Shown: piece by piece, positions 57,824 through 64,000 of the stretch
Layout: each line of letters begins with the position of its first letter
How positions within the stretch are numbered: the stretch's first letter is position 1
DNA from: Neisseria mucosa
Lineage (GTDB): Bacteria > Pseudomonadota > Gammaproteobacteria > Burkholderiales > Neisseriaceae
NCBI GenBank assembly: GCA_003028315.1
Contig: CP028150.1
Coordinates: forward strand, 2,108,001-2,172,000
Direction: 5' to 3'
Length of the DNA stretch: 64,000 nt
Notes under the pieces: generated by a model
What the model saw: the letters and a program-made list of their open reading frames with translations, nothing else
Told to the model about the DNA's origin: nothing
Database searches by the model: none
Position numbers and translations under genes: made by a program

Positions 57824-58948
57824 CTACCAATGCGACGCCATATTGTCGCGGTGGATGAGTTCGTCTTCGTGGGCGTAGCCTAATTTTTCGGCGATGCGCT
57901 CGGACGGGGTTTGCAGGATTTTGACGGTTTCGCCGCTGCTGTAATTGGTGAGGCCGCGGGCGATTTCTTTGCCGTCGGTATCGAGGATGGCGACGAGTTC
58001 GCCGCGGTGGAAATGTCCGTCCGCGCGGATGCAGCCGACGGGCAGCAGGCTGGCGTGCTGTTCGGTCAGGGCTTTTGCCGCGCCGCTATCGACGGTCAGG
58101 CTGCCGGCAGTTTGGACGTGTCCGAGCAGCCATTGTTTGCGGGCGGCGACGCGGCTGTGCGCGCTGGTAAAGAGCGTGCCTATGCTTTCGCCTTGTTTGA
58201 GGCGGACGAGGACGTCGGGTTCGCCGCCCCATGCGACGACGGTGGCGGCTCCGCTGAGTGCGGCGCGTTTGGCGGCGGTGACTTTGGTGTACATGCCGCC
58301 TGTGCCGACACTGCTGCCTGCGCCGCCCGCCATGCTTTCGAGGTCGGGATGGTCGGCTGCGATGGTCGGAATCAGTTTGGCTTGCGGATTTTTGCGCGGG
58401 TCGCTGTCGTACAGGCCTTTTTGGTCGGTCAAAAGGACGAGGGCGTCGGCTTCGATGAGGTTGGTCACGAGCGCGCCGAGGGTGTCGTTGTCGCCGAGTT
58501 TGATTTCGTCGGTGGTAACAGTGTCGTTTTCGTTGATGACGGGAACGATGCCTTTGGACAACAGGGTTTGCAGGGTGCTGCGGGCGTTGAGGTAGCGGGT
58601 GCGGTTGCTCAGATCGTCGTGGGTGAGTAGGATTTGGGCGGTGCGGATGCCGTGCGGTCCAAACGCGGTTTCGTAGGCTTGGGCAATGCCGGTTTGCCCG
58701 ACAGCGGCGGCGGCTTGCAGTTCGTTGATGGCGGTGGGGCGTTTGCTCCAGCCCAGTCGCTTGATGCCTTCGGCGATGGCGCCGCTGGAAACGAGGACGG
58801 TTTGTACGCCTTGTTTGCCCAATTCGGCGATTTGCGCCGCCCAGCGGTCGAGTGCGGCTTGGTCTATGCCTTTGCCGCCCGCGGTAACGAGGCTGGAGCC
58901 GACTTTGACGACGAGGGTGCGGATGTTGGAGAGGTTTTGCAGGGACAT
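57824..58948 (-). CDS. proB: Glutamate 5-kinase
   Basis: A 374-residue enzyme that phosphorylates glutamate, the first step of proline synthesis, and is normally feedback-inhibited by proline. Amino-acid kinase domain with TLVVKVGSSLVTAGGKG, QTVLVSSGAIAEGIKRLG, VPVINENDTVTTDEI, GDNDTLGALVTNLIEADALV and GTGGMYTKVTAAKRA. A C-terminal PUA domain follows (about 285-365). Usual length. proA does not lie beside it here. Confidence 0.96.
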   Translation of the reverse strand: MSLQNLSNIRTLVVKVGSSLVTAGGKGIDQAALDRWAAQIAELGKQGVQTVLVSSGAIAEGIKRLGWSKRPTAINELQAAAAVGQTGIAQAYETAFGPHGIRTAQILLTHDDLSNRTRYLNARSTLQTLLSKGIVPVINENDTVTTDEIKLGDNDTLGALVTNLIEADALVLLTDQKGLYDSDPRKNPQAKLIPTIAADHPDLESMAGGAGSSVGTGGMYTKVTAAKRAALSGAATVVAWGGEPDVLVRLKQGESIGTLFTSAHSRVAARKQWLLGHVQTAGSLTVDSGAAKALTEQHASLLPVGCIRADGHFHRGELVAILDTDGKEIARGLTNYSSGETVKILQTPSERIAEKLGYAHEDELIHRDNMASHW

Positions 58949-59002
58949 GGTTTTTCTCGTTTGTTCGGGGTGGCGGGATAGGCGGGAGGTCGTCTGAAAA
59001 GC

Positions 59003-59302
59003 TTATTCGCGGTTGCGCGCGTGCCAGAAATAACGCCATACGAAACAAGGGAAGGCGAATATCAGGTAGAGGCAGACTACGGTGGCGTAAAATTCCCAGT
59101 CTTGATGCTGAACCGCGCCGGCGCGGGATTCGAGAATGTAGGCGAGGACGGCGGTCAGGATGAAGCCTACCGCCAATTCGACGAGGTGATGCCCGATATG
59201 TTTGCGCTTGAGCTGGAATACACCGAAAAATTTGGTGGTAACGAAGGGGGCGTTGGCGAAGATGAGTGCCAATACCAAAAGGATGTACATGGATGCGGTC
59301 AT
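59003..59302 (-). CDS. DUF2818 family membrane protein
   Basis: A 99-residue membrane protein beginning MTASMYILLVLALIFANAPF, with three helices (also VELAVGFILTAVLAYILES and FYATVVCLYLIFAFPCFVWR). It matches the DUF2818 family, which in beta-proteobacteria is regularly encoded just after nuoN, as here. A link to complex I assembly or stability is suggested by context only. The ATG at 59302 was preferred to an upstream in-frame start that lies in a DUS. Confidence 0.82.
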   Translation of the reverse strand: MTASMYILLVLALIFANAPFVTTKFFGVFQLKRKHIGHHLVELAVGFILTAVLAYILESRAGAVQHQDWEFYATVVCLYLIFAFPCFVWRYFWHARNRE

Positions 59303-59321
59303 GATGGTGTGTCTTTCTGTT

Positions 59322-59357
59322 TTCAGACGGCCTTTTTGATTCAAAAGGCCGTCTGAA
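59322..59357. terminator. DUS pair of the other dialect (AGGCCGTCTGAA)
   Basis: TTCAGACGGCCT at 59322-59333 and AGGCCGTCTGAA at 59346-59357, with extra AAAA/TTTT pairing. This is the AG-DUS form, not the AGGTCGTCTGAA form that dominates the window. Confidence 0.75.
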
Positions 59358-59382
59358 AAAACAATCTTGAGCTGCGTATCTT

Positions 59383-59420
59383 AACAAAAACGGCAGCCTC
59401 TGACACGGCTGCCGTTTCGG
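59383..59420 (-). terminator. nuoN terminator
   Basis: AAACGGCAGCC (59388-59398) pairs perfectly with GGCTGCCGTTT (59407-59417). On the minus strand TTTTTG follows. No DUS. Confidence 0.85.
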
Positions 59421-59429
59421 TTCATCACT

Positions 59430-60911
59430 TTACAAGGTGTTTTCCAAAGCCCTAGCGCACCAGTCAATCACCGTTTGTGGCATGATGCCCCACAAAATCA
59501 GCAGGAACGCGTTGACGCTTAGGAAGAATTTGGCGACATAGTTGCTGCCAACGGGCTGGTCATGGGCAGATTCGTCGAAATACATGACCTTGACTACGCG
59601 CAGGTAGTAGAACGCGCCGATTAACGACATCACTACGGCGAACACGGCAAGTACGATGTATGTACTGCCCGCCATGGCGGCGTTTTGGGCGGTCGATGCG
59701 CTCAACAAAGCCTTAATCACGCCGAATTTGGCGTAAAAGCCCATCAGCGGCGGAATACCCGCCATCGAGAACATCGCCAGCAGCATCAGGAAGGCAAACC
59801 AGGCATGGCGTTGGTTCAAACCTGCCAAATCTTTGATTTCTTCACACTCGATATTGTCGGTGGACAATACCATCAATACGCCGAAACCGACCGCCGCCAT
59901 CAGCGCATAAGTAATGGCGTAATACAAACCCGCCGCGAAACCGACCGCCCCCGCCATAAACGCCAGCAGGATGAAACCCATATGCGATATGGTGGAATAG
60001 GCAAGCATACGTTTGATGTTGGCCTGCATGATGGCGGCAAGGTTACCGATCAACAGCGATGCCACCGCCAACACGGCGAACATCTGCGACCAGTCGTGAT
60101 GCACCGTTCCCAAACCGGTAACCAAGATGCGGAAGGCAAAGACGACGGCGGCAATTTTCGGCGCCGTACCGACAAACGCGGCGACGGATGTCGGCGCGCC
60201 GTGGTACACGTCGGGCACCCACATATGAAACGGCACCGCGCCCAGTTTGAACGCTACCGCCACAACGATAAACACCAGCCCCAGTTTCAACAGCCATTCG
60301 TTGGCAAGCTCGCTGTACGACGACGCCAAAACAGTGGCGAATTCCAGCGAACCCGTCGCGCCGTACACCATCGAAATACCGTAGAGCAACAGACCGGAAG
60401 CCAGCGCGCCCAAGACGAAATATTTGAGTGCGGCCTCGGCGGAGCGGCCGGAATCGCGGCGCAACGCAATCATGGCATAAAGCGACAGCGACAAAAGTTC
60501 CAAACCGATATAGGCGGTCAGGAAATGCGCCGCGCTCACCATCACGCTCATGCCTAACAGGGCAAACAGCGATAAAGTATAAAACTCGCCTTTAAAAATA
60601 CCGCGCGCCTGATTATAGGGTTTGCTGTAAATAAACAGCCCGAAGGTCAGCCCGTACAACACCAGCTTGGACAGGCGCGACATACCGTCGGCGATATACA
60701 TCCCGTGAAACGCCAGCGTACTGCCCTGCTCCCACACTGCCAGCTGCGTAACCGCTACGATAATAACGGTTCCCAAGCTCATCAGATGGGTCAGATAGCG
60801 GTTTTTATCGCTAATCCACAAATCTGCCAGCAATACAGCAATCAAGAGCGCAAACAGCACGATTTCGGGCATGGCAGGCATTAAGTTCAAATCAATCAAG
60901 TTCATTCGCAC
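59430..60911 (-). CDS. nuoN: NADH-quinone oxidoreductase subunit N
   Basis: A 493-residue proton-pumping, antiporter-like membrane subunit of complex I. Fourteen helices expected; core motifs include YIGLELLSLSLYAMIALRRD with the conserved Glu, FKLGAVPFHMWVPDVYHGAP with the key Lys region, MLAYSTISHMGFILLAFMAG and MAGIPPLMGFYAKFGVIKAL. Starts 3 bp after nuoM stop. It is the last nuo gene, followed by a terminator and DUF2818. Confidence 0.96.
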   Translation of the reverse strand: MRMNLIDLNLMPAMPEIVLFALLIAVLLADLWISDKNRYLTHLMSLGTVIIVAVTQLAVWEQGSTLAFHGMYIADGMSRLSKLVLYGLTFGLFIYSKPYNQARGIFKGEFYTLSLFALLGMSVMVSAAHFLTAYIGLELLSLSLYAMIALRRDSGRSAEAALKYFVLGALASGLLLYGISMVYGATGSLEFATVLASSYSELANEWLLKLGLVFIVVAVAFKLGAVPFHMWVPDVYHGAPTSVAAFVGTAPKIAAVVFAFRILVTGLGTVHHDWSQMFAVLAVASLLIGNLAAIMQANIKRMLAYSTISHMGFILLAFMAGAVGFAAGLYYAITYALMAAVGFGVLMVLSTDNIECEEIKDLAGLNQRHAWFAFLMLLAMFSMAGIPPLMGFYAKFGVIKALLSASTAQNAAMAGSTYIVLAVFAVVMSLIGAFYYLRVVKVMYFDESAHDQPVGSNYVAKFFLSVNAFLLILWGIMPQTVIDWCARALENTL

Positions 60912-60914
60912 ACC

Positions 60915-62411
60915 TCAAATCTTGCTTTGCGCCACATGGGCAATCAAATCGTTTGCCGCCTGATGCACCACTTCGATAAACGCCTGCGGATACAGGCCCA
61001 TACCCAATACCGCAACCGCCAAAATCGCCAGAATCGCAAATTCGCGGCAGTTGATGTCTTTCATATCGGCAACGTGCGGATTACCGACCGCGCCGAAAAT
61101 CACGCGCTTATACATCCACAGCGTGTAAGACGCACCGTAAATCAGCGTCAGCGCCGCCAGCGCGCCCACCCAGAAATTCACTTTGACCGAGCCCATAATC
61201 ACCATAAACTCGCCCACGAAGCCCGAAGTCGCCGGCAGACCCGCGTTTGCCATCGCAAACAGCATCATAAACGCCGCAAACTTGGGCATCACGTTCACCA
61301 CGCCGCCGTAATCGGCGATATTGCGCGTGTGCAGGCGGTCGTACATCACGCCGATACACATAAACATCGCCGCCGACACGAAACCGTGCGAAATCATCTG
61401 AATGACCGCGCCTTTCAACGCCCAGTCGTTCAACTGTCCGTTAATGAACAAGAACATCCCCAAGGTAACGAAACCCATATGGCTGATGGACGAATACGCC
61501 ACCAGTTTTTTCATATCGGTCTGCACCAGCGCGACCATACCGATATACACCACCGCAATCAGACTCAACACGATGATGACCGGCGCGAAATAGCGCGACG
61601 CGTCGGGCAGAATCGGCAGGATGAAGCGCAAAAAGCCGTATGCGCCCAATTTCAGCGTGATCGCCGCCAATACTATCGAACCGCCGGTCGGCGCCTCAAC
61701 GTGGGCATCCGGCAACCAAGTGTGCACGGGGAACATCGGCACTTTCACCGCAAACGACAGGAAAAACGCCACAAACAAAAGCTGTTGTACGCCCAGCGGA
61801 ATCTGTTTGATGTTTTGGAAATCCTCAATCGCAAAGCCGCCGACTTGGTAAGACAGATACACAATCGCCACCAGCATCAGCAACGAACCCATCAGCGTAT
61901 AGAGAAACAGCTTCACCGACGCATACACGCGGCGCGGACCGCCCCACACGCCGATAATCAGGTACAGCGGAATCAGCATACCCTCGAAGAACACATAAAA
62001 CAGCAGGGCATCCCGCGCTGAGAACGCGCCGTTAATCAGGCCCGACATGATTAAAAACGCCGCCATATACTGCGCCGGACGCTTCTGAATCACTTCCCAA
62101 CCCGCCAGCACCACCATCAACGTGATAAACGCGTTCAGAATGACAAACAGCACCGAAATACCGTCCACCCCCAACGAGTAGTTGATCCGCAAAAGCGGAA
62201 TCCACTCGTGGAACTCGGTAAACTGATAGCCGCCGCTCAAACGGTCGAAACCCGTAAACAAGGGCAGCGTTACCAAGAAACCGGCAAGCGCACCGATTAA
62301 AGCGAGCACGCGGGCAAGCGGCGCACGGCTGTCCGGCCCCGTCGCCAAAACCAGCACGCCCGCAGCGATGGGTATCCATATTGCCAAGCTGAGTAGGTAG
62401 TTGGAAAACAT
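60915..62411 (-). CDS. nuoM: NADH-quinone oxidoreductase subunit M
   Basis: A 498-residue antiporter-like subunit of complex I. Conserved blocks: LLFYVFFEGMLIPLYLIIGV (essential Glu), FAVKVPMFPVHTWLPDAHVE (essential Lys), KLVAYSSISHMGFVTLGMFL and AGLPATSGFVGEFMVIMGSV. nuoL would normally lie upstream. Here the upstream neighbours are an AT-rich PLD-fold gene and a cupin gene, so an insertion between nuoL and nuoM is likely but cannot be confirmed at this window edge. Confidence 0.96.
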   Translation of the reverse strand: MFSNYLLSLAIWIPIAAGVLVLATGPDSRAPLARVLALIGALAGFLVTLPLFTGFDRLSGGYQFTEFHEWIPLLRINYSLGVDGISVLFVILNAFITLMVVLAGWEVIQKRPAQYMAAFLIMSGLINGAFSARDALLFYVFFEGMLIPLYLIIGVWGGPRRVYASVKLFLYTLMGSLLMLVAIVYLSYQVGGFAIEDFQNIKQIPLGVQQLLFVAFFLSFAVKVPMFPVHTWLPDAHVEAPTGGSIVLAAITLKLGAYGFLRFILPILPDASRYFAPVIIVLSLIAVVYIGMVALVQTDMKKLVAYSSISHMGFVTLGMFLFINGQLNDWALKGAVIQMISHGFVSAAMFMCIGVMYDRLHTRNIADYGGVVNVMPKFAAFMMLFAMANAGLPATSGFVGEFMVIMGSVKVNFWVGALAALTLIYGASYTLWMYKRVIFGAVGNPHVADMKDINCREFAILAILAVAVLGMGLYPQAFIEVVHQAANDLIAHVAQSKI

Positions 62412-62460
62412 AGTGGTTAACCTGTGGTTAAAATAAAAATATAGTTGTGTGGGTTGGTTT

Positions 62461-62497
62461 TTCAGACGACGTTTGACGTTTTAAGAGGCCGTCTGAA
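62461..62497. terminator. Mixed-dialect DUS pair between the PLD-fold gene and nuoM
   Basis: TTCAGACGAC (62461-62470) belongs to the AGGTCGTCTGAA form and AGGCCGTCTGAA (62486-62497) to the other dialect. They still pair as a hairpin with one G-T or mismatch step. Confidence 0.55.
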
Positions 62498-62528
62498 AGA
62501 AGGGATGAATACTCTCCCCCTTCTTTAC

Positions 62529-63692
62529 TTACTCCCAATCAATATCTGTACGATTGCGATATTCTGCCTGTACTAAAACATCTAATTCAGCCAAATCTTT
62601 TATTTCTGACTGCATAGCTAGTAAAGCTCTTAACTTCATACTTAAATCAATATATTTGGAGCCTTCGCTTGCTCCTTTTGCAGACTTAAATTTATTTTCT
62701 TCTAAAAATTTTTTAATGGGAGCATTTAAAACAGGATATCTATCTGGATATTCTTGACAAAGCATTTCAGAAAAAACTGAACCACGAGTGGAAACCCCAC
62801 ATTCTTTTAGCCAATCAATTTGCTTGGCAACCACATTATCTCTCTCAGTAAGTGGAGCATCAAAAACTGATTGGATGGCAATGCATAATTTTCTAAAATC
62901 TGAAGACTTACCCGTCCTTTTCCACGTTTTATCTTGAAAACGATTGCCTACCCCTTCTCCTTTATTTTCGCTTTTCCAAGACCATAATTTATTAAATTCC
63001 CCATAAAAATCATTATTGTCTATTTTTCCTGCTGCACATTGCTTAATAAGATTTTTTAATTGATTACACACAGTTTGATGGTTTCTCATCTGCTTTCTCC
63101 GTGCCGCAATCAATTCTTGATTATAATTTGGCATCTCCATAAATAACTTATCCATCACTGATTGTCTAACAGTTGATTTCTTATAGTTAATTTCAGCTTC
63201 CTGATACTCCTCAAGCCAATCTTCCGATACTGGGATAGATTTCATCGCAATTTCATCAGCCCAAGATTTGGCTTTTATAAAATCCTGCTCAGAAATTTTA
63301 GTCAAAATATTTGCTTCATAATTGCTATTAAACGCAGCATGAGTCAAATTTGAAGAACCGATTAAAGCATAATATTCATTCTTATCATTCTTCCAAAATA
63401 CAGCTTTAGGATGAAAACCCTGAATGCCTTGAGCTACCATCAATGTGAATTTCAAATGGGACGGAAGCCATTTCAACACTTTCCGAATAGCCTCTTTTTT
63501 AGACAATCCGAAATCTTGTCCAAAAATAAATTTAAACTCTTGCAATTTGCTATTGAGCTTATTTTTTACATCCCAATGAGTGAGATACGCAGAGAAAATA
63601 TACAGCTCTACTGCCTCTGAAACAGCTTTCTCATATATTGAAATCAGTTCCTTATCATTTGATGTATCTGAATGTAAAAACAACTGCGTCAT
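62529..63692 (-). CDS. Phospholipase D-fold protein, probable nuclease
   Basis: A 387-residue, AT-rich gene. The N-terminal half has a single PLD-type active site: QGIQGFHPKAVFWKND (HxK) followed by YYALIGSSNLTHAAFNSNYE (GSSN-T and downstream Glu), residues about 92-130. One HKD motif implies a dimer, as in Nuc and NgoFVII-like restriction enzymes. The C-terminal half (SEMLCQEYPDRYPVLNAPIK and a helical end) resembles no enzyme I can name; the YPVLNAPI block recalls DNA- or nucleotide-modification sensing domains. No methyltransferase is adjacent. It is AT-rich against nuoM and flanked by DUS, so probably acquired. A defence role is inferred. Confidence 0.7.
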   Translation of the reverse strand: MTQLFLHSDTSNDKELISIYEKAVSEAVELYIFSAYLTHWDVKNKLNSKLQEFKFIFGQDFGLSKKEAIRKVLKWLPSHLKFTLMVAQGIQGFHPKAVFWKNDKNEYYALIGSSNLTHAAFNSNYEANILTKISEQDFIKAKSWADEIAMKSIPVSEDWLEEYQEAEINYKKSTVRQSVMDKLFMEMPNYNQELIAARRKQMRNHQTVCNQLKNLIKQCAAGKIDNNDFYGEFNKLWSWKSENKGEGVGNRFQDKTWKRTGKSSDFRKLCIAIQSVFDAPLTERDNVVAKQIDWLKECGVSTRGSVFSEMLCQEYPDRYPVLNAPIKKFLEENKFKSAKGASEGSKYIDLSMKLRALLAMQSEIKDLAELDVLVQAEYRNRTDIDWE

Positions 63693-63739
63693 CTCTTCTT
63701 ACTCCAACCTACAATTCCATTGCAGCCTGAAACCCTCTT

Positions 63740-63751
63740 TTCAGACGACCT
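63740..63751 (-). promoter_or_regulatory. DUS at the stop codon of the cupin gene
   Basis: TTCAGACGACCT on the plus strand; its last T is also the last base of the cupin TGA on the minus strand. Single copy, uptake signal. Confidence 0.7.
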
Positions 63752-64000
63752 CAAACACTGCCCTCTTTCTCGATCACCAAAATCCGCGCTTCGCCGCACG
63801 GATGGGCGACGTGTTCCGTGCCGATTCCTGCGTAGAAGATGTCGCCGCTTTTCAACCGAACGATGTGTTCTTCGCCGTTTTCTCGGTAGTGCATATCGAC
63901 TTCGCCGTCCATCACGGCAAACACTTCCTCTCCGTCGTTGACGTGCCATTTGTAAGGCTGGTCCGTCCAGTGCAAACGCACGGTGGTGCCGTTCATATTG
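63751..64000 (-). CDS. Cupin-domain protein (5' end outside window)
   Basis: A small single-domain cupin. The frame is still open at the window edge (the codon before the internal Met reads Asn), so the true start is probably beyond base 64000. Cupin motif 1 can be seen as KWHVNDGEEVFAVMDGEVDM and motif 2 as DIFYAGIGTEHVAHPCGEA, with metal-ligand candidates His, Glu and His. Such proteins often bind sugars or small acids; the substrate is unknown. Confidence 0.8.
   Translation of the reverse strand, partial: NMNGTTVRLHWTDQPYKWHVNDGEEVFAVMDGEVDMHYRENGEEHIVRLKSGDIFYAGIGTEHVAHPCGEARILVIEKEGSV

Noticed and set aside
60927..62021. Plus-strand 364-codon frame opposite nuoM
   Set aside because: Shadow of nuoM, extremely rich in Arg, His and Gln, with no membrane or domain features.
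1..64000. CRISPR array or prophage
   Set aside because: No regularly spaced identical repeats with unique spacers, and no run of phage structural genes, were seen. Repeats present are DUS, dRS3, Correia elements and IS copies.

Overview
The window is a chromosomal segment of a commensal Neisseria, most likely of the N. mucosa / N. sicca / N. macacae group. The main evidence is the DNA uptake sequence (DUS). Dozens of copies of AGGTCGTCTGAA (the variant known as AG-mucDUS) lie singly or as inverted pairs behind genes, where they form transcription terminators. Other neisserial markers agree: Correia elements (CREE), dRS3 repeats (ATTCCC-N8-GGGAAT), a PorB-type porin, TspA/FimV, a minCDE-oxyR operon and the gene order tspA-yciB-yciI-bolA-ppiase. 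Almost everything is housekeeping; there is no CRISPR array, rRNA operon or prophage.

Layout. 0-5 kb: 3' end of gyrB, an RpiB-like isomerase, the major porin and truA. 5-14 kb: tspA/fimV, then divergently yciB-yciI-bolA-PPIase, dtd, aat, fur and, divergent from fur, bamE-dapB. 14-19 kb: trpC, an Ala-rich lipoprotein, tRNA-Lys(TTT), aldA and lysS. 19-21.1 kb: an IS150-group IS3 element broken by an IS630-family element. 21.3-24.1 kb: minC-minD-minE-oxyR. 24-36 kb: a small lipoprotein, valS, an XRE-type regulator, zupT, xth, rsmI, yraN, gmhA, a BON lipoprotein (dolP-like), a Pro-rich membrane protein and map. 36.4-37.6 kb: a second, decayed copy of the same IS3 element. 37.6-41 kb: orphan parA, pdxA, several Correia elements, a MITE nested in a Correia element, and a 43-residue lipoprotein. 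41-53 kb: the envelope-biogenesis cluster frr-uppS-cdsA-dxr-rseP-bamA-ompH-lpxD-fabZ-lpxA on the minus strand, with an AT-rich Abi-like gene between fabZ and lpxA. 53-64 kb: a TerC protein, a CopD-like protein, a FUSC protein, phrB, proB, a DUF2818 gene, nuoN and nuoM, then an AT-rich phospholipase-D-fold gene and the end of a cupin gene.

How it fits together. The 41-53 kb cluster joins undecaprenyl-PP synthesis (uppS), CDP-diacylglycerol synthesis (cdsA), isoprenoid entry (dxr), site-2 proteolysis (rseP), outer-membrane protein folding (ompH, bamA) and lipid A acylation (lpxD, fabZ, lpxA). bamE, far away at 12.8 kb, codes for another BAM subunit. minCDE-oxyR links division-site placement with peroxide sensing. 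nuoM and nuoN are proton-pumping subunits of complex I.

The most unusual observations are these. (1) Both copies of the IS150-group element sit at exactly the same place and in the same orientation beside a DUS inside a terminator hairpin, each with its own 3-bp target duplication. This suggests an insertion sequence that targets DUS hairpins, comparable to IS1397 in palindromic units of enterobacteria. (2) A 182-bp MITE interrupts the terminal repeat of a full-length Correia element, with a 5-bp duplication. (3) Two AT-rich, defence-like genes (an Abi-like HEPN candidate and a PLD-fold candidate nuclease) sit inside or beside essential operons, next to DUS pairs. (4) A second DUS dialect (AGGCCGTCTGAA) appears from about 57 kb onward.
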